This document shows, piece by piece, positions 42,300-51,545 of a stretch of DNA of 51,545 nt; position 1 is the first letter of the stretch, and every line of letters begins with the position of its first letter. The position numbers and the translations under genes were made by a program. Under the pieces are notes generated by a model. It saw only the letters and a list, made by a program, of their open reading frames with translations. It was not told where the DNA came from and ran no database searches. The DNA comes from Prochlorococcus marinus (GTDB lineage Bacteria > Cyanobacteriota > Cyanobacteriia > PCC-6307 > Cyanobiaceae): assembly GCF_001180265.1 (NCBI RefSeq), contig NZ_CVSW01000107.1, positions 1 to 51,545 on the forward strand, written 5' to 3'.

Positions 42300-42893
42300 T
42301 TGAAAAAAAGAAATCCTATCATATTGATTCATGGTCTTTGGAATACTTCTAGTATTTTTTCTTCTATTACCCCACAACTTGATAATCTTGGGATTGAATA
42401 TTTTGCCCCAACTCTTGAACATTCATATGGAATGACTTCAATTCTTGATTTGACTAATAAATTAAACGAATTAATTTTAGAGAAATACGGTTTAGAAAAA
42501 GAAATAGATATTTTGGGATTTTCTATGGGAGGAATAATTGGTAGGAACTGGCTTCAAAAATTTAATGGATATAAAAGAACAAGAAGATTAATATCTATAG
42601 GTTCCCCTCATAAAGGAACTTTGATGGCGCAGTTTATACCTAAATACCCTTTTAAAGGAATATCAGAAATGAAAATCAACAGTAAGTTTTTGAGAGGACT
42701 CGCGAATAATGATGTTTTTCTTAATGATATTGAGTGTGTAAATTTCTTTACTTATTGGGATTTGATGGTTTTCCCTGGCTGGTGGACAAATTTAAATTTT
42801 GGGAAAAGAATATCAGTAAAAGTATATAAACATAGAAATCTTGTAAGAAATAAATTTGTGGTTGATAAGATAATCGATGAAATTACTATGTAG
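42300..42893 (+). CDS. Lipase-like alpha/beta hydrolase
   Basis: A 197-residue alpha/beta hydrolase. NPIILIHGLWNTSS is the oxyanion strand, ILGFSMGGIIGRNWL is the nucleophile elbow with Ser75 in G-x-S-x-G, and SIGSPHKGTLMAQF follows as in triacylglycerol lipases and PGAP1-like proteins. The catalytic Asp and His are not obvious, partly because the C-terminus is short; KHRNLVRNKF is the likely end segment. Start is TTG: 42300 (4 bases after folB) is preferred to 42282, which would overlap folB. Its 3' end overlaps the convergent prlC gene by 8 bases. Substrate unknown. Confidence 0.82.
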   Translation: MKKRNPIILIHGLWNTSSIFSSITPQLDNLGIEYFAPTLEHSYGMTSILDLTNKLNELILEKYGLEKEIDILGFSMGGIIGRNWLQKFNGYKRTRRLISIGSPHKGTLMAQFIPKYPFKGISEMKINSKFLRGLANNDVFLNDIECVNFFTYWDLMVFPGWWTNLNFGKRISVKVYKHRNLVRNKFVVDKIIDEITM

Positions 42894-44973
42894 CTCCAGA
42901 TAAGCCTAAGTGTCTTATTAAGGAATCTGTTTGTGGCTCTCTTCCCCTGAATTGTTTGAATATGTCTATGGGAGGTAAGCTCCCACCCAAGCTAAGTATT
43001 GTATCTTTGAATTTTTTTCCTATTAACTTTAAATCTTCAGAGTTTTCTAGATCGGCTTCTTCAAACATTGAAAATGCATCAGCACTTAGAACTTCAGCCC
43101 ATTTATATGAGTAATATCCTGCAGAATATCCGCCTGCAAATATATGACTAAAACAACAAAGAAAGTGATCTTCTTGAATTGGTTCAATAACGGTAGTTTG
43201 TTTTGCAATTTCTCTTCTTATTTCATCTGCTGTTTTACCTTCGTTGTTATCAATACTACTATGCAATCTGAGGTCTGTAATTGCAAAATGTAGTTGTCTA
43301 AGAGTAGCCATACCACAATTAAAAGTTCTATTCTTTAGGAGCTTCTCAAAATTCTCATTGGATAATTTTTCTCCTGTTTTGTAGTGCTTAGCAATATTCA
43401 TAAGTGTATTTTTATGAAAACACCAGTTTTCCATAAATTGACTTGGAAGTTCGACTGCATCCCATTCAACGTTGTTGATGCCAGCTGCTTGAGGAAGATT
43501 TACAGTAGTAAGCATGTGTTGAAGACCATGACCAAATTCATGGAAAAGTGTTTGAACTTCTTCAAAACTCATCAAACTTGGTTTATCTTTTGATGGTGGA
43601 GTCTGATTACAAACGAGATACGCTACAGGAAGGGTCTTTTTGCCAACATTATTTTTATTCAAACATTCATCCATCCAAGCTCCTCCTCTCTTTGATTCAG
43701 GCCTTGAATATGGATCCAGGTAAAAAGATGCTATTTTCTTATCTTCTTTATTAAGGATATTAAAAAATAAGACGTCATCATTCCATAGAGGAGCCTCATC
43801 AGTCGCTTCAACTACTTTAATTTCAAAAAGCTTCTCACTTAATTTAAATAAACCTTTCAAAACATCATTTAGTGGGAACCAAGGTCTCAAAGACTCTTGA
43901 TCCAAATTGAGCTTTTCCTTCCTAAGAAGTTCAGACCAAAAACTAATATCCCATGGCTCAATATTCTGCGATTTTGGAAACCCATTAGCTTTAGAAAACT
44001 TTTCGAGCGTTTCTAATTCAATTTTTGCGGTTTTAAATGCTGGTTCTCTCAATTCTTCTAAAAGGTTTTCTACATTTTTAATTTTCTTTGCCATTTTCGT
44101 TGACAAACTTAGTTCTGCCCAACTTTTATAACCGAGAAGATTAGCTTGTTTAGTTCTAAGGGATAATATATCTTCAATGATTTGAGAATTATTTTTTTCA
44201 CCTTGAGACGCCCTACTAACAAATGCCTTGTATAGTTTTTCTCTAAGATTACGCTCTCTGGCATATGTCATGAACGAAGTATAAGTGGGAATATCTAGAC
44301 TTAATTTCCAAGGACCATTTTTAATATCAACTTCTTCATCTTTTTTTAAGTGATTGTGTGCAGAAATTGCCATCAATTCAAGTACTCGTTCAGGAAGACC
44401 ATCGACTTCAGATTTTTTATTTAATATTAAAAACCATTCGTTAGTGGCATCGAGAACATTGTTACTGAATTCGGTTGAAAGCTTTCCAAGCTTTTCTGAA
44501 ATTTTGTTAAATTCTTCTTGATCATTTTTTTGTAGTGAAATTCCTCTATGTTGCATCTCAAGAATTTCTTTATCTAAAATTCTGTTTTTAATTTGATCAA
44601 AGTTATTTGTTTCTTTAAGCTTGACTAAAGAATTATAAATTATTTTGCTTTGCCCGAATTTATTACTCAAGCTAATAATCTCTGGAAGGAATTTTGAATA
44701 AATATCTCTTAAACTTTCAGAATTATTTACAGCATTTAGGTGACTTATTACTCCCCAACTCCATCTAAGGATTTCATTTACTTCATTTAAAGGATTTATT
44801 ACTTTATCCCAACTTAAATCATTTTGAATCAAATAATTAGATAAATTTTCTTCTATGTTTTTAAATTCTTCAGTTATCTTTTCTAGTACTACTGGAAATT
44901 GTTGGCTTATGGTTTCGGGAGTAAATTTTTTAAATTGCGGTAACTCTCCATATTTAAAAATTGAGGTATCCAT
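42886..44973 (-). CDS. prlC: Oligopeptidase A-type M3 metallopeptidase
   Basis: A 695-residue zinc peptidase that degrades short peptides released by ATP-dependent proteases, including cleaved signal peptides. The zinc site HEFGH is at 478-482 in EVQTLFHEFGHGLQHML; the third ligand Glu is in GINNVEWDAVELPSQFMEN. The helical N-terminal half (about 1-330) and SYYSYKWAEVLSADAFSMFEE near the C-terminus fit the family. Family length 680-700. It is 13 bases downstream of ndhD and converges with the lipase-like gene with an 8-base overlap. Confidence 0.93.
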   Translation of the reverse strand: MDTSIFKYGELPQFKKFTPETISQQFPVVLEKITEEFKNIEENLSNYLIQNDLSWDKVINPLNEVNEILRWSWGVISHLNAVNNSESLRDIYSKFLPEIISLSNKFGQSKIIYNSLVKLKETNNFDQIKNRILDKEILEMQHRGISLQKNDQEEFNKISEKLGKLSTEFSNNVLDATNEWFLILNKKSEVDGLPERVLELMAISAHNHLKKDEEVDIKNGPWKLSLDIPTYTSFMTYARERNLREKLYKAFVSRASQGEKNNSQIIEDILSLRTKQANLLGYKSWAELSLSTKMAKKIKNVENLLEELREPAFKTAKIELETLEKFSKANGFPKSQNIEPWDISFWSELLRKEKLNLDQESLRPWFPLNDVLKGLFKLSEKLFEIKVVEATDEAPLWNDDVLFFNILNKEDKKIASFYLDPYSRPESKRGGAWMDECLNKNNVGKKTLPVAYLVCNQTPPSKDKPSLMSFEEVQTLFHEFGHGLQHMLTTVNLPQAAGINNVEWDAVELPSQFMENWCFHKNTLMNIAKHYKTGEKLSNENFEKLLKNRTFNCGMATLRQLHFAITDLRLHSSIDNNEGKTADEIRREIAKQTTVIEPIQEDHFLCCFSHIFAGGYSAGYYSYKWAEVLSADAFSMFEEADLENSEDLKLIGKKFKDTILSLGGSLPPIDIFKQFRGREPQTDSLIRHLGLSGAT

Positions 44974-44986
44974 TTATTGAGATAAT

Positions 44987-46528
44987 TTAATTAAATAAAG
45001 TTGGAATTAACCCAACTAATTTAGCTAAAGTAAGCTCCTGACTGAGAGCATTGGTGGAGGATTCGTATAAATTTATGGCAATTTTGGGCCAAAAACCTAT
45101 TACCAATGTAGGCAACAATAAACTGAAACCAATAGTCAATTCTCTACCATTCATCTCTTTAACTGTAGCTAGTGCTGGAATTCTAGGGCCAAAGAATACT
45201 CTTCTACACATTGATAAAAGATATATTGGTGTTAAAACTAATCCTATTGCTGCAATTAGAATCGTGATTGATCTAAAGATAGAGCTAAATCCTTCTTGAC
45301 TTGTGATACCTAAAAATACAGTTATTTCACTTATAAAACCGCTCATTCCAGGTAGTGCTAGAGATGCCAAAGAACTTGCTAAGAAAAAAGCAAAAGTTAT
45401 TGGCAAGACCTTTGCCAAGCCGCCCATATTTGGTATCGAAAGAGTATTTGTTCTCTCATAGAATGAGCCCGTAACAAAAAACATGGCTGCCGCGATAAGT
45501 CCGTGACTTATCATTTGGAGCATTGCTCCACTTATACCTAAAGCATCTACTGCCCCAATCCCTAATAGAACAAAACCCATATGACTTACAGAGCTACATG
45601 CAATCCTCCTTTTAACATTATCTTGAGCAAATGCATTAAGAGCTCCATAAATAATATTAATGATTCCGAGAATAATTAGCGCAGGTGCAATTTGAAGATG
45701 TACTTCAGGTAGTATTTGAACATTAAATCTTAAGAGGGCATAACCTCCCATTTTTAAAAGTATTCCTGCGAGTAACATTGAAACTGGAGCATTAGCCTCT
45801 CCATGCGCATCTGGCAACCAAGTATGTAATGGAAAGATAGGAAGTTTTACTCCAAAACCAATTAAGAATCCTAAATAAGATAATAAAGCTAGGCTGCCAG
45901 AAACATGTTTATTGGTTAAATCGGTAATATTTAAAGTAAAGGTATCACCACTCAAGGCAAGTGCTAAGCCACTTATGAGTATTAATAAAGAAGCTAAGGC
46001 TGTATAAAGAATGAATTTAGTAGCCGCATATAATTTCTTTTTCCCTCCCCAGATAGCAATAAGAAGATATACCGGAACTAATTCAAGTTCCCATGCCAAG
46101 AAAAATAGTAGGAAATCTTGAGAAAGGAAAACTAGTGCCTGTGCTGATGCTTGAACTAATAAAAGAGCAAAATATAAATTAGATTTTTTCTTAATTTTCC
46201 AACTAGCGGCAGCTGATAAAAATGTAATTAACCCACTTAATGCTATTAAAGGAGCAGATAACCCATCTACGCCAAGAGACCACTCTAAGCCTATTGATGG
46301 TAACCAAGAAGCTCTTTCCACCAGTTGTAAAGAGCTATCTGCAGTATTGAATTTTTGAAAAAGGACGCCGATTATTAGTAAAAAATCTATAAATAAAAAA
46401 CTTAATGAGATATTTCTAGGGAGTGTGTTATCTTCTCCTTCTTTTGAACTCAAGAAAGGCATTATTAATGCCCCAATTAAAGGTAGTAAAACAATAGATG
46501 ATAGCCAAGGAAAAGATTCTAAATTCAT
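44987..46528 (-). CDS. ndhD: NAD(P)H-quinone oxidoreductase chain 4 (NdhD)
   Basis: A 513-residue proton-translocating antiporter-like subunit of NDH-1, with about 14 membrane helices. Recognisable segments: [45 protein letters not shown] (conserved membrane Glu), [45 protein letters not shown] and a C-terminal lysine loop. It is a D1/D2-type rather than a CO2-uptake D3/D4 subunit on the basis of overall similarity only; that subtype is uncertain. It precedes prlC and follows thrB by 80 bases. Confidence 0.92.
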   Translation of the reverse strand: MNLESFPWLSSIVLLPLIGALIMPFLSSKEGEDNTLPRNISLSFLFIDFLLIIGVLFQKFNTADSSLQLVERASWLPSIGLEWSLGVDGLSAPLIALSGLITFLSAAASWKIKKKSNLYFALLLVQASAQALVFLSQDFLLFFLAWELELVPVYLLIAIWGGKKKLYAATKFILYTALASLLILISGLALALSGDTFTLNITDLTNKHVSGSLALLSYLGFLIGFGVKLPIFPLHTWLPDAHGEANAPVSMLLAGILLKMGGYALLRFNVQILPEVHLQIAPALIILGIINIIYGALNAFAQDNVKRRIACSSVSHMGFVLLGIGAVDALGISGAMLQMISHGLIAAAMFFVTGSFYERTNTLSIPNMGGLAKVLPITFAFFLASSLASLALPGMSGFISEITVFLGITSQEGFSSIFRSITILIAAIGLVLTPIYLLSMCRRVFFGPRIPALATVKEMNGRELTIGFSLLLPTLVIGFWPKIAINLYESSTNALSQELTLAKLVGLIPTLFN

Positions 46529-46608
46529 TTATATTAATGAATAATTTTTTTATTCTAGTTGAAGATGTACTAGCTTGAGACTATAACATTAAAAATGCCT
46601 AAGTAAAA

Positions 46609-47556
46609 CTACTTACCGGAGATAGTGCTAAATTGGCTGCCGAATGTTTGAACGTTTAAAAAAGGTGCTCTGCTAGCTATACCTGATTTCTCCCATGCTT
46701 TCACCATGGCTTGACTGACATTTTTACCATTTTCTTTTTTACACAAAGCTAAGATACTTGGCCCAGCCCCACTAATTGCGCATCCTAGAGCTCCTGCATT
46801 TAGTGCGGCATCTTTAACTTCTAATCCACCCTTAATAAGTTTCCACCTGTAGGGTTCATGTAGCTTATCAAACATTCCCTCTTTTATAAGTTCTGCATTC
46901 CCTGCTTTTAAGCCGTTAAGTAACAAAGTAAGTGCTCCCATATTTGTCACTGCATCTGATATAGGTATATTCCTTGGCATAACCTTTCTTGCTTCACTCG
47001 TACTTAGACGAATTGCAGGTATTGCCACAACAGCTTTAATTGAATCGTGCCAATCACATCTAATGATTCTCCATCTCTGTGAAGAAGACCGAGCTGTCAA
47101 ACAAAGCCCACCCAGAAGAGAGGGGACTACATTATCAGGATGACCTTCTATATCAATGGCAAGTTCAAGGAGTTTTTCTTTGGACAATGGAGAGTTCATT
47201 ATTGCATTAGCTCCGATTAGTCCAGCAACTATTGCTGTAGCACTACTTCCTAGCCCACGTGCAGGCGGTACTGCCAATTTAACTCTTGCTTCAAGTGCAA
47301 AAGGATCCATATTTGCGCTCTCCCATACTTTCTGCGCTGCTCTAAACACTAAGTTTTCAGGTCCTCCTCTTAAATGATTACCATCTGTACTTTCCATTAT
47401 TAAATCAAATCTATCTCCACCACCTTCAATTCTCGTAAAAATAAACTCATTATATAAATCTAATGCTGCTCCTAGACAATCGAATCCAGGCCCTAAATTG
47501 GCAGTTGTGGAAGGCACTGTTACCCTTATTTTTTTTCCTACTTCAGGAATAGACAT
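46609..47556 (-). CDS. thrB: Homoserine kinase
   Basis: A 315-residue GHMP kinase that phosphorylates homoserine toward threonine. RVTVPSTTANLGPGFDCLGAALDLYN is the N-terminal signature, PPARGLGSSATAIV at 97-110 the GHMP phosphate loop, GHPDNVVPSLLGGL the substrate part, and CAISGAGPSILALC the C-terminal motif. Standard length. It is 9 bases downstream of glk and followed by an 80-base gap to ndhD. Grouping with thrS is incidental in function, but one mRNA is likely. Confidence 0.96.
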   Translation of the reverse strand: MSIPEVGKKIRVTVPSTTANLGPGFDCLGAALDLYNEFIFTRIEGGGDRFDLIMESTDGNHLRGGPENLVFRAAQKVWESANMDPFALEARVKLAVPPARGLGSSATAIVAGLIGANAIMNSPLSKEKLLELAIDIEGHPDNVVPSLLGGLCLTARSSSQRWRIIRCDWHDSIKAVVAIPAIRLSTSEARKVMPRNIPISDAVTNMGALTLLLNGLKAGNAELIKEGMFDKLHEPYRWKLIKGGLEVKDAALNAGALGCAISGAGPSILALCKKENGKNVSQAMVKAWEKSGIASRAPFLNVQTFGSQFSTISGK

Positions 47557-47565
47557 TTTTTGTTT

Positions 47566-48597
47566 TTAAGTTTTTAAAAGCATTTTTGCTCTGCAGGCTG
47601 CACTAAAAAGTCCAAACTCTTCATCTAAAATTACTTTCATAGGTATTGTTTTAAGAATATCTTTTAATCTTCCCTTGTCGAAAAATTGTTTTAAAAATAA
47701 ATCTGATTTAAAGTTTTTGAAATGTTTTGATGCGGTTCCTCCCGAAATCCATAAACCGCCATAGCACAATTCTTGAAGAGCAACATCTCCCAATAGAGAG
47801 GCATAAGCGCCTAACCATATCCTCTCAACTTCTATCATTATTTGATCCCCTTCTTTAGAAAGATTACAAATTTTTTCAGGTAGTTCTTTTCTCGCAGCAT
47901 CAAAAATTTTAATTTTTTTTAAATATTGTTGTAGAGGATGGTTTTGGGCATCGGGTTTGCTTAGTCTCCATTCGGCAATTCTTGATAAACCAGTGCCGCT
48001 AATAATTCTTTCACAGGATATCCTTTCAACTTGAAGGTGATTCTTAAGCCAAGTTTTTAATTCCCATTCTAATTTTGACTTTGGGGAGTACTCAACATGA
48101 CCACCTTCACTAGCAAGAACTTTTACCTTTTCACCTGATATTATTCCTCTTGCAATGCCCAAACCAGTTCCCGCTCCAACAATGGCATGCAAATCATTAT
48201 TAGCACCTTCAGCATGGTATCCATTCTGGATAGTAGAATATTGATTTTTTTTTAAAAAAGGTATTCCATAAATTTGTACAGCGAAATCATTTATTAGCTC
48301 GCAGCTTTTAAAATTAAATTTGTTTTGTAAATCATTTCCAGAAATATTCCATGACAAGTTAATGATTTTTGCGTTGTTGTTAGATAAAGGACCAGCTACA
48401 GCGAAACATGCAGAAGAAGGATGAGTAATATTTTTGCATTCATTTTTGAGAAAATCCTCTAGGATCAGTTCAAAGGAATCCCAATCAGAAGATATATATT
48501 TCTTCTTAAATAATAATTTAGGCGAATCATTTATTACTCTTTCAAATATCCCCAATAGCACCTTGGTACCTCCTAAATCACAAGCCAGAAAATTCAT
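47566..48597 (-). CDS. glk: Glucokinase
   Basis: A 343-residue ATP-dependent glucose kinase of the Glk (E. coli-like) family. FLACDLGGTKVLLGIFE at the N-terminus is the phosphate-1 motif; SSACFAVAGPLSNN and IINLSWNISG, then LINDFAVQIYGIP (catalytic Asp), VGAGTGLGIAR (phosphate-2) and ASEGGHVEYSP (Glu/His in substrate binding) follow. It phosphorylates glucose released from glycogen or taken up, of interest as Prochlorococcus can import glucose. It lies between thrS (10 bases) and thrB (9 bases). Confidence 0.93.
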   Translation of the reverse strand: MNFLACDLGGTKVLLGIFERVINDSPKLLFKKKYISSDWDSFELILEDFLKNECKNITHPSSACFAVAGPLSNNNAKIINLSWNISGNDLQNKFNFKSCELINDFAVQIYGIPFLKKNQYSTIQNGYHAEGANNDLHAIVGAGTGLGIARGIISGEKVKVLASEGGHVEYSPKSKLEWELKTWLKNHLQVERISCERIISGTGLSRIAEWRLSKPDAQNHPLQQYLKKIKIFDAARKELPEKICNLSKEGDQIMIEVERIWLGAYASLLGDVALQELCYGGLWISGGTASKHFKNFKSDLFLKQFFDKGRLKDILKTIPMKVILDEEFGLFSAACRAKMLLKT

Positions 48598-48607
48598 CTA
48601 TTTGAAA

Positions 48608-50524
48608 TTATTTTGTTCTTCCTTTTTTTTCTATAAATTCATCCATTAATTTGTATAGATTAGGTAGGTCGAAAATTCCTAAATTTGTCCCATCCAAAGC
48701 TCTTAAAGCAACTGAATCAATTTCCTCTTCTTTATCGCCAATAACTGCAATTAAAGGAACTCTTCCGAGAGTTGCCTCTCTTATTTTATAACCTATTTTT
48801 TCATTTCTAACATCAACTTTTGATCGGTAACCATTATTATTTATTAATTCATTAAACTTTAAACACTTTTCAATATTTCTATCAGTAATGCTTAATAAAA
48901 TTATTTGATAAGGCGCAAGCCAAATTGGGAATTTTGCCTCATATTGTTCAATTAAGATTCCAATAAATCTCTCAAAGGACCCCAAAATTGCTCTATGAAG
49001 CATAACTGGATTTCTTTTCTCATTATCAATATCTACATAAGTTGCATCTAATCTAATTGGCATTGAGAAATCAACCTGAATAGTACCGCATTGCCAAACT
49101 CTATTAAGACAATCTTTTAAGGAGAATTCTATTTTGGGACCATAAAAAGCCCCCTCTCCTGGTTGGAGCTCCCATTTTAGGTTCTTATTATCAAGGGCTT
49201 TGGTAAGAGCCTCCTCTGATTTATCCCAAATCTCTTCACTACCTACCCTTTTTTCAGGACGGGTTGATAATTTGATAATGATTTCATCAAAACCAAAAGT
49301 TTTATAAACTTCGAAAACAAGATCTATAAAAGTTGATACCTCTTGTTGAATTTGCTCTTCTGTGCAGAATATGTGTGCATCATCTTGAGTAAAGTTTCTT
49401 ACTCTCATTAAGCCGTGTAGTGCACCAGAAGGCTCATTTCTGTGACAAGAACCAAATTCTGCAAGACGAATAGGTAAATCCTTATAACTTTTTAAACCTT
49501 GATTAAATACTTGAATATGGCATGGACAATTCATCGGTTTAATTGCATAAGTTCTATTTTCTGATGCAGTAGTGAACATATCGTCTCTAAATTTTTCCCA
49601 ATGACCGGATTTTTCCCAAAGAGATTTATCAACAGCTTGTGGAGTTTTAATTTCTAAATAATCATTTTTTTTGAGTATTTCTCTTATGTACTTTTCCAGT
49701 ACTTGATAGATTGTCCATCCATTTGGATGCCAAAAAATCATTCCTGGTGATTCCTCTTGTATATGAAATAGGTAATGTTTTTTACCAAGTTTTCTATGAT
49801 CCCTTTTTTCCGCTTCTTCAATTCTTGTTAAGTAGTCATTGAGTTCTTTTTCTTTTGCCCATGCAGTTCCATATATTCTCTGTAATGATTCATTCTCACT
49901 ATTCCCTCTCCAGTATGAACCTGATAATTTAAGTAATTTAAAGTGTCTCAAATGTCTAGTATTGGGAACGTGAGGCCCTCTGCACATATCGATATATTCT
50001 TCGTGCTTGTATAAATTAATGAGACCTTTTTCAGGAATTTCTTCAATTATTCGTAATTTAAAAGTCTCATCTCTTTCTTTAAAAGTTTTAATTGCCTCTT
50101 CTTTAGAAACTTGTAAAATTTTAACGTCGTAGTTTGTTTGTATTAATTTATTAATTCTATTTTCGATTTTTATTAAATCTTCAGGGGTAAATCTATATTC
50201 AGAAAAAATATCGTAATAAAAACCATCTTCAATTACTGGCCCAATTGCCATTTTAATATTGGGATAAATTTGTTTAACTGCATGACCAATAAGGTGAGCA
50301 AAGGAATGTCTAATTATTTCAATTCCTTCTTTATCTTTTGATGTAATTATTACAACTTCGGAATCTTCATCTATAGGAATAGTTGCATCAAGAAGAACAT
50401 CATTTACTTTCCCAGCAATTGTTGCTTTAGCTAATCCAGCGCCTATGCTCTGGGCAATCTCTAGAACAGTTACAGATTTTTCGAAAACCTTTTTTGAACC
50501 ATCAGGTAAGGTAATTGTTGGCAT
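48608..50524 (-). CDS. thrS: Threonyl-tRNA synthetase
   Basis: A 638-residue class II synthetase. N-terminal TGS domain (1-65), editing domain (about 70-215) with [17 protein letters not shown] (HxxxH) and CRGPHVPNT (Cys), catalytic core with the zinc-binding [10 protein letters not shown], motif 2 [29 protein letters not shown], motif 3 [18 protein letters not shown], and a C-terminal anticodon-binding domain (from 530). It charges tRNA-Thr with threonine and edits serine. It is 3 bases downstream of trpS and 10 bases before glk, all in one probable operon. Confidence 0.97.
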   Translation of the reverse strand: MPTITLPDGSKKVFEKSVTVLEIAQSIGAGLAKATIAGKVNDVLLDATIPIDEDSEVVIITSKDKEGIEIIRHSFAHLIGHAVKQIYPNIKMAIGPVIEDGFYYDIFSEYRFTPEDLIKIENRINKLIQTNYDVKILQVSKEEAIKTFKERDETFKLRIIEEIPEKGLINLYKHEEYIDMCRGPHVPNTRHLRHFKLLKLSGSYWRGNSENESLQRIYGTAWAKEKELNDYLTRIEEAEKRDHRKLGKKHYLFHIQEESPGMIFWHPNGWTIYQVLEKYIREILKKNDYLEIKTPQAVDKSLWEKSGHWEKFRDDMFTTASENRTYAIKPMNCPCHIQVFNQGLKSYKDLPIRLAEFGSCHRNEPSGALHGLMRVRNFTQDDAHIFCTEEQIQQEVSTFIDLVFEVYKTFGFDEIIIKLSTRPEKRVGSEEIWDKSEEALTKALDNKNLKWELQPGEGAFYGPKIEFSLKDCLNRVWQCGTIQVDFSMPIRLDATYVDIDNEKRNPVMLHRAILGSFERFIGILIEQYEAKFPIWLAPYQIILLSITDRNIEKCLKFNELINNNGYRSKVDVRNEKIGYKIREATLGRVPLIAVIGDKEEEIDSVALRALDGTNLGIFDLPNLYKLMDEFIEKKGRTK

Positions 50525-50527
50525 AAT

Positions 50528-51544
50528 TTATCTCTCCATTTCAAAGAATCCCAATTTTGATTTAACTCTTTTTAAAGTCTGATTTGCTAGTTCTTCAGCT
50601 TTTTCCTTCCCCTCATCAAGGATTTTATTTAATTGATAGGGATCATTAATTAATAATTTATATTTTTTCTGAATAGGTTCTAGTGATTCAATAAGTTGTT
50701 CTGTAATTAATTTTTTAAATGTCCCCCATCCAGTCTCAGAAAAATCATTTTCACATTGAGAAATTTCTTTGCCAGATAATATTGAATAAATCATCAAAAG
50801 GTTTTTAGATTCTGGTCTCTCAGGGTTGTTAAATTCAATTCCAATAGAACTATCACTTTTTGCTCTTTTTATTTTTTTCGTAATTATTTCAGGAGCATCT
50901 AATAAGTTAATACGACTGCCTTCATTAGGATCACTTTTGCTCATTTTTTTTGAACCATCAATTAAACTCATTATTTTTGATCCATTCTTCATGATTATTG
51001 GTTGAGGGATTTTTAAAATATTTTTATCCTTACTAAATCTGGCATTAATTCTCTGTTGTGCAATATCTCTGGCAAGTTCAAGATGTTGTTTTTGATCCTC
51101 ACCTACTGGTACAAAGTCAGCGTCATATAGAAGAATGTCTGCAGCCATTAGGATCGGATAGTCAAATAATCCAATGGATACATTATTTCCCTGTTGTATG
51201 GATTTTTCTTTGAATTGAATCATTCTTTCCATCCAATTTATTGGCGTCATGCAATTTAATATCCAACAAAGTTCTGAATGTGCAGAAATCTGACTTTGGA
51301 CAAAAATTGAGCATATATTGGGATCTATTCCACAAGCGACATACAAAGCTGCAGTAGAGATAGTGTTCTGAGATAATTCTTTGGGATTATATGAAGCTGT
51401 GATTGCGTGCAAATCAACTACACATAAAAATGTTTCATATTGCTCTTGAAGTGACACCCAATTATTAATCGCCCCAAGCCAATTCCCAATATGCAAATCA
51501 CCAGTTGGTTGAACTCCTGAAAGAATTCTTTTTTTATTTGACAT
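50528..51544 (-). CDS. trpS: Tryptophanyl-tRNA synthetase
   Basis: A 338-residue class I synthetase, complete within the window: its ATG is at 51544-51542, one base from the window end. The HIGH motif appears as HIGN at 18-21 in GVQPTGDLHIGNWLGA, and the KMSKS loop is KMSKSDP at 200-206; SAHSELCWILNCM and VPVGEDQKQHLELARDIA are further family segments. It charges tRNA-Trp. It is first in a run with thrS, glk and thrB; the promoter lies outside the window. Confidence 0.96.
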   Translation of the reverse strand: MSNKKRILSGVQPTGDLHIGNWLGAINNWVSLQEQYETFLCVVDLHAITASYNPKELSQNTISTAALYVACGIDPNICSIFVQSQISAHSELCWILNCMTPINWMERMIQFKEKSIQQGNNVSIGLFDYPILMAADILLYDADFVPVGEDQKQHLELARDIAQQRINARFSKDKNILKIPQPIIMKNGSKIMSLIDGSKKMSKSDPNEGSRINLLDAPEIITKKIKRAKSDSSIGIEFNNPERPESKNLLMIYSILSGKEISQCENDFSETGWGTFKKLITEQLIESLEPIQKKYKLLINDPYQLNKILDEGKEKAEELANQTLKRVKSKLGFFEMER

Positions 51545-51545
51545 C

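Noticed and set aside
1..51545. CRISPR arrays, insertion sequences, phage or integrated elements
   Set aside because: No spaced repeat arrays, transposase, integrase or tRNA-flanked att duplication was seen; gene order looks like core genome.

Overview
The window is AT-rich, tightly packed bacterial DNA with short intergenic gaps and many TTG starts. Gene content identifies a high-light-adapted marine picocyanobacterium of the Prochlorococcus type: form IA RuBisCO inside an alpha-carboxysome (cso) operon, plastocyanin, NDH-1 subunits (NdhL, NdhD), a cyAbrB regulator, Ycf51-like and other cyanobacterial DUF proteins, and an intron-free tRNA-Leu(UAA). The strain cannot be fixed from the sequence alone. 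No mobile element, CRISPR array or genomic island is visible, and the order looks like conserved core genome.

Layout. Positions 1-95 look like a chimeric or rearranged edge: a lipoate-ligase-like reading frame runs straight into the C-terminal half of the tandem-BMC shell protein CsoS1D. After rdgB on the opposite strand, 1230-8211 is the carboxysome block in order csoS1, rbcL, rbcS, csoS2, csoSCA, csoS4A, csoS4B and an acRAF-type RuBisCO assembly factor. Its upstream region (903-1229) holds a GC-rich structured patch, a 14-bp direct repeat and a cluster of ATAAGT/ACTTAT half-sites. The junctions after csoS1, rbcL and rbcS each carry a perfect inverted repeat, the last one terminator-like. 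Together these suggest how one operon could make very different amounts of each shell and core protein.

From 8.2 to 20.5 kb lie metabolic and housekeeping genes: DUF3136-like, ridA, gloB, hisG, an ABC exporter with a GNAT acetyltransferase, a pair of TIGR04283/TIGR04282 glycosyltransferases (families tied to arsenosugar synthesis), dnaA, a long GST-like protein divergent from glutathione reductase, a Ca2+/Na+ antiporter and pyrC. From 20.6 to 26.2 kb come tRNA-Leu, ndhL, a DUF3007 gene, trpA, cyAbrB, a YciI-like gene, a group 2 sigma factor followed by DUF1232 and HTH genes, hisIE and a PTPS/QueD-like enzyme with an altered zinc site.

From 26.2 to 36.5 kb a long leftward array holds clpB, petE, a short-chain epimerase, hemE, glgB, a CocE-type hydrolase and three small envelope or unknown genes. 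Divergent from these is a large TamB-like protein, followed by proA, folB and a lipase-like gene. The window ends with a leftward group: prlC-type peptidase, ndhD, thrB, glk, thrS and trpS. Functions are assigned from recognised family motifs; regulatory sites are sequence-pattern inferences.
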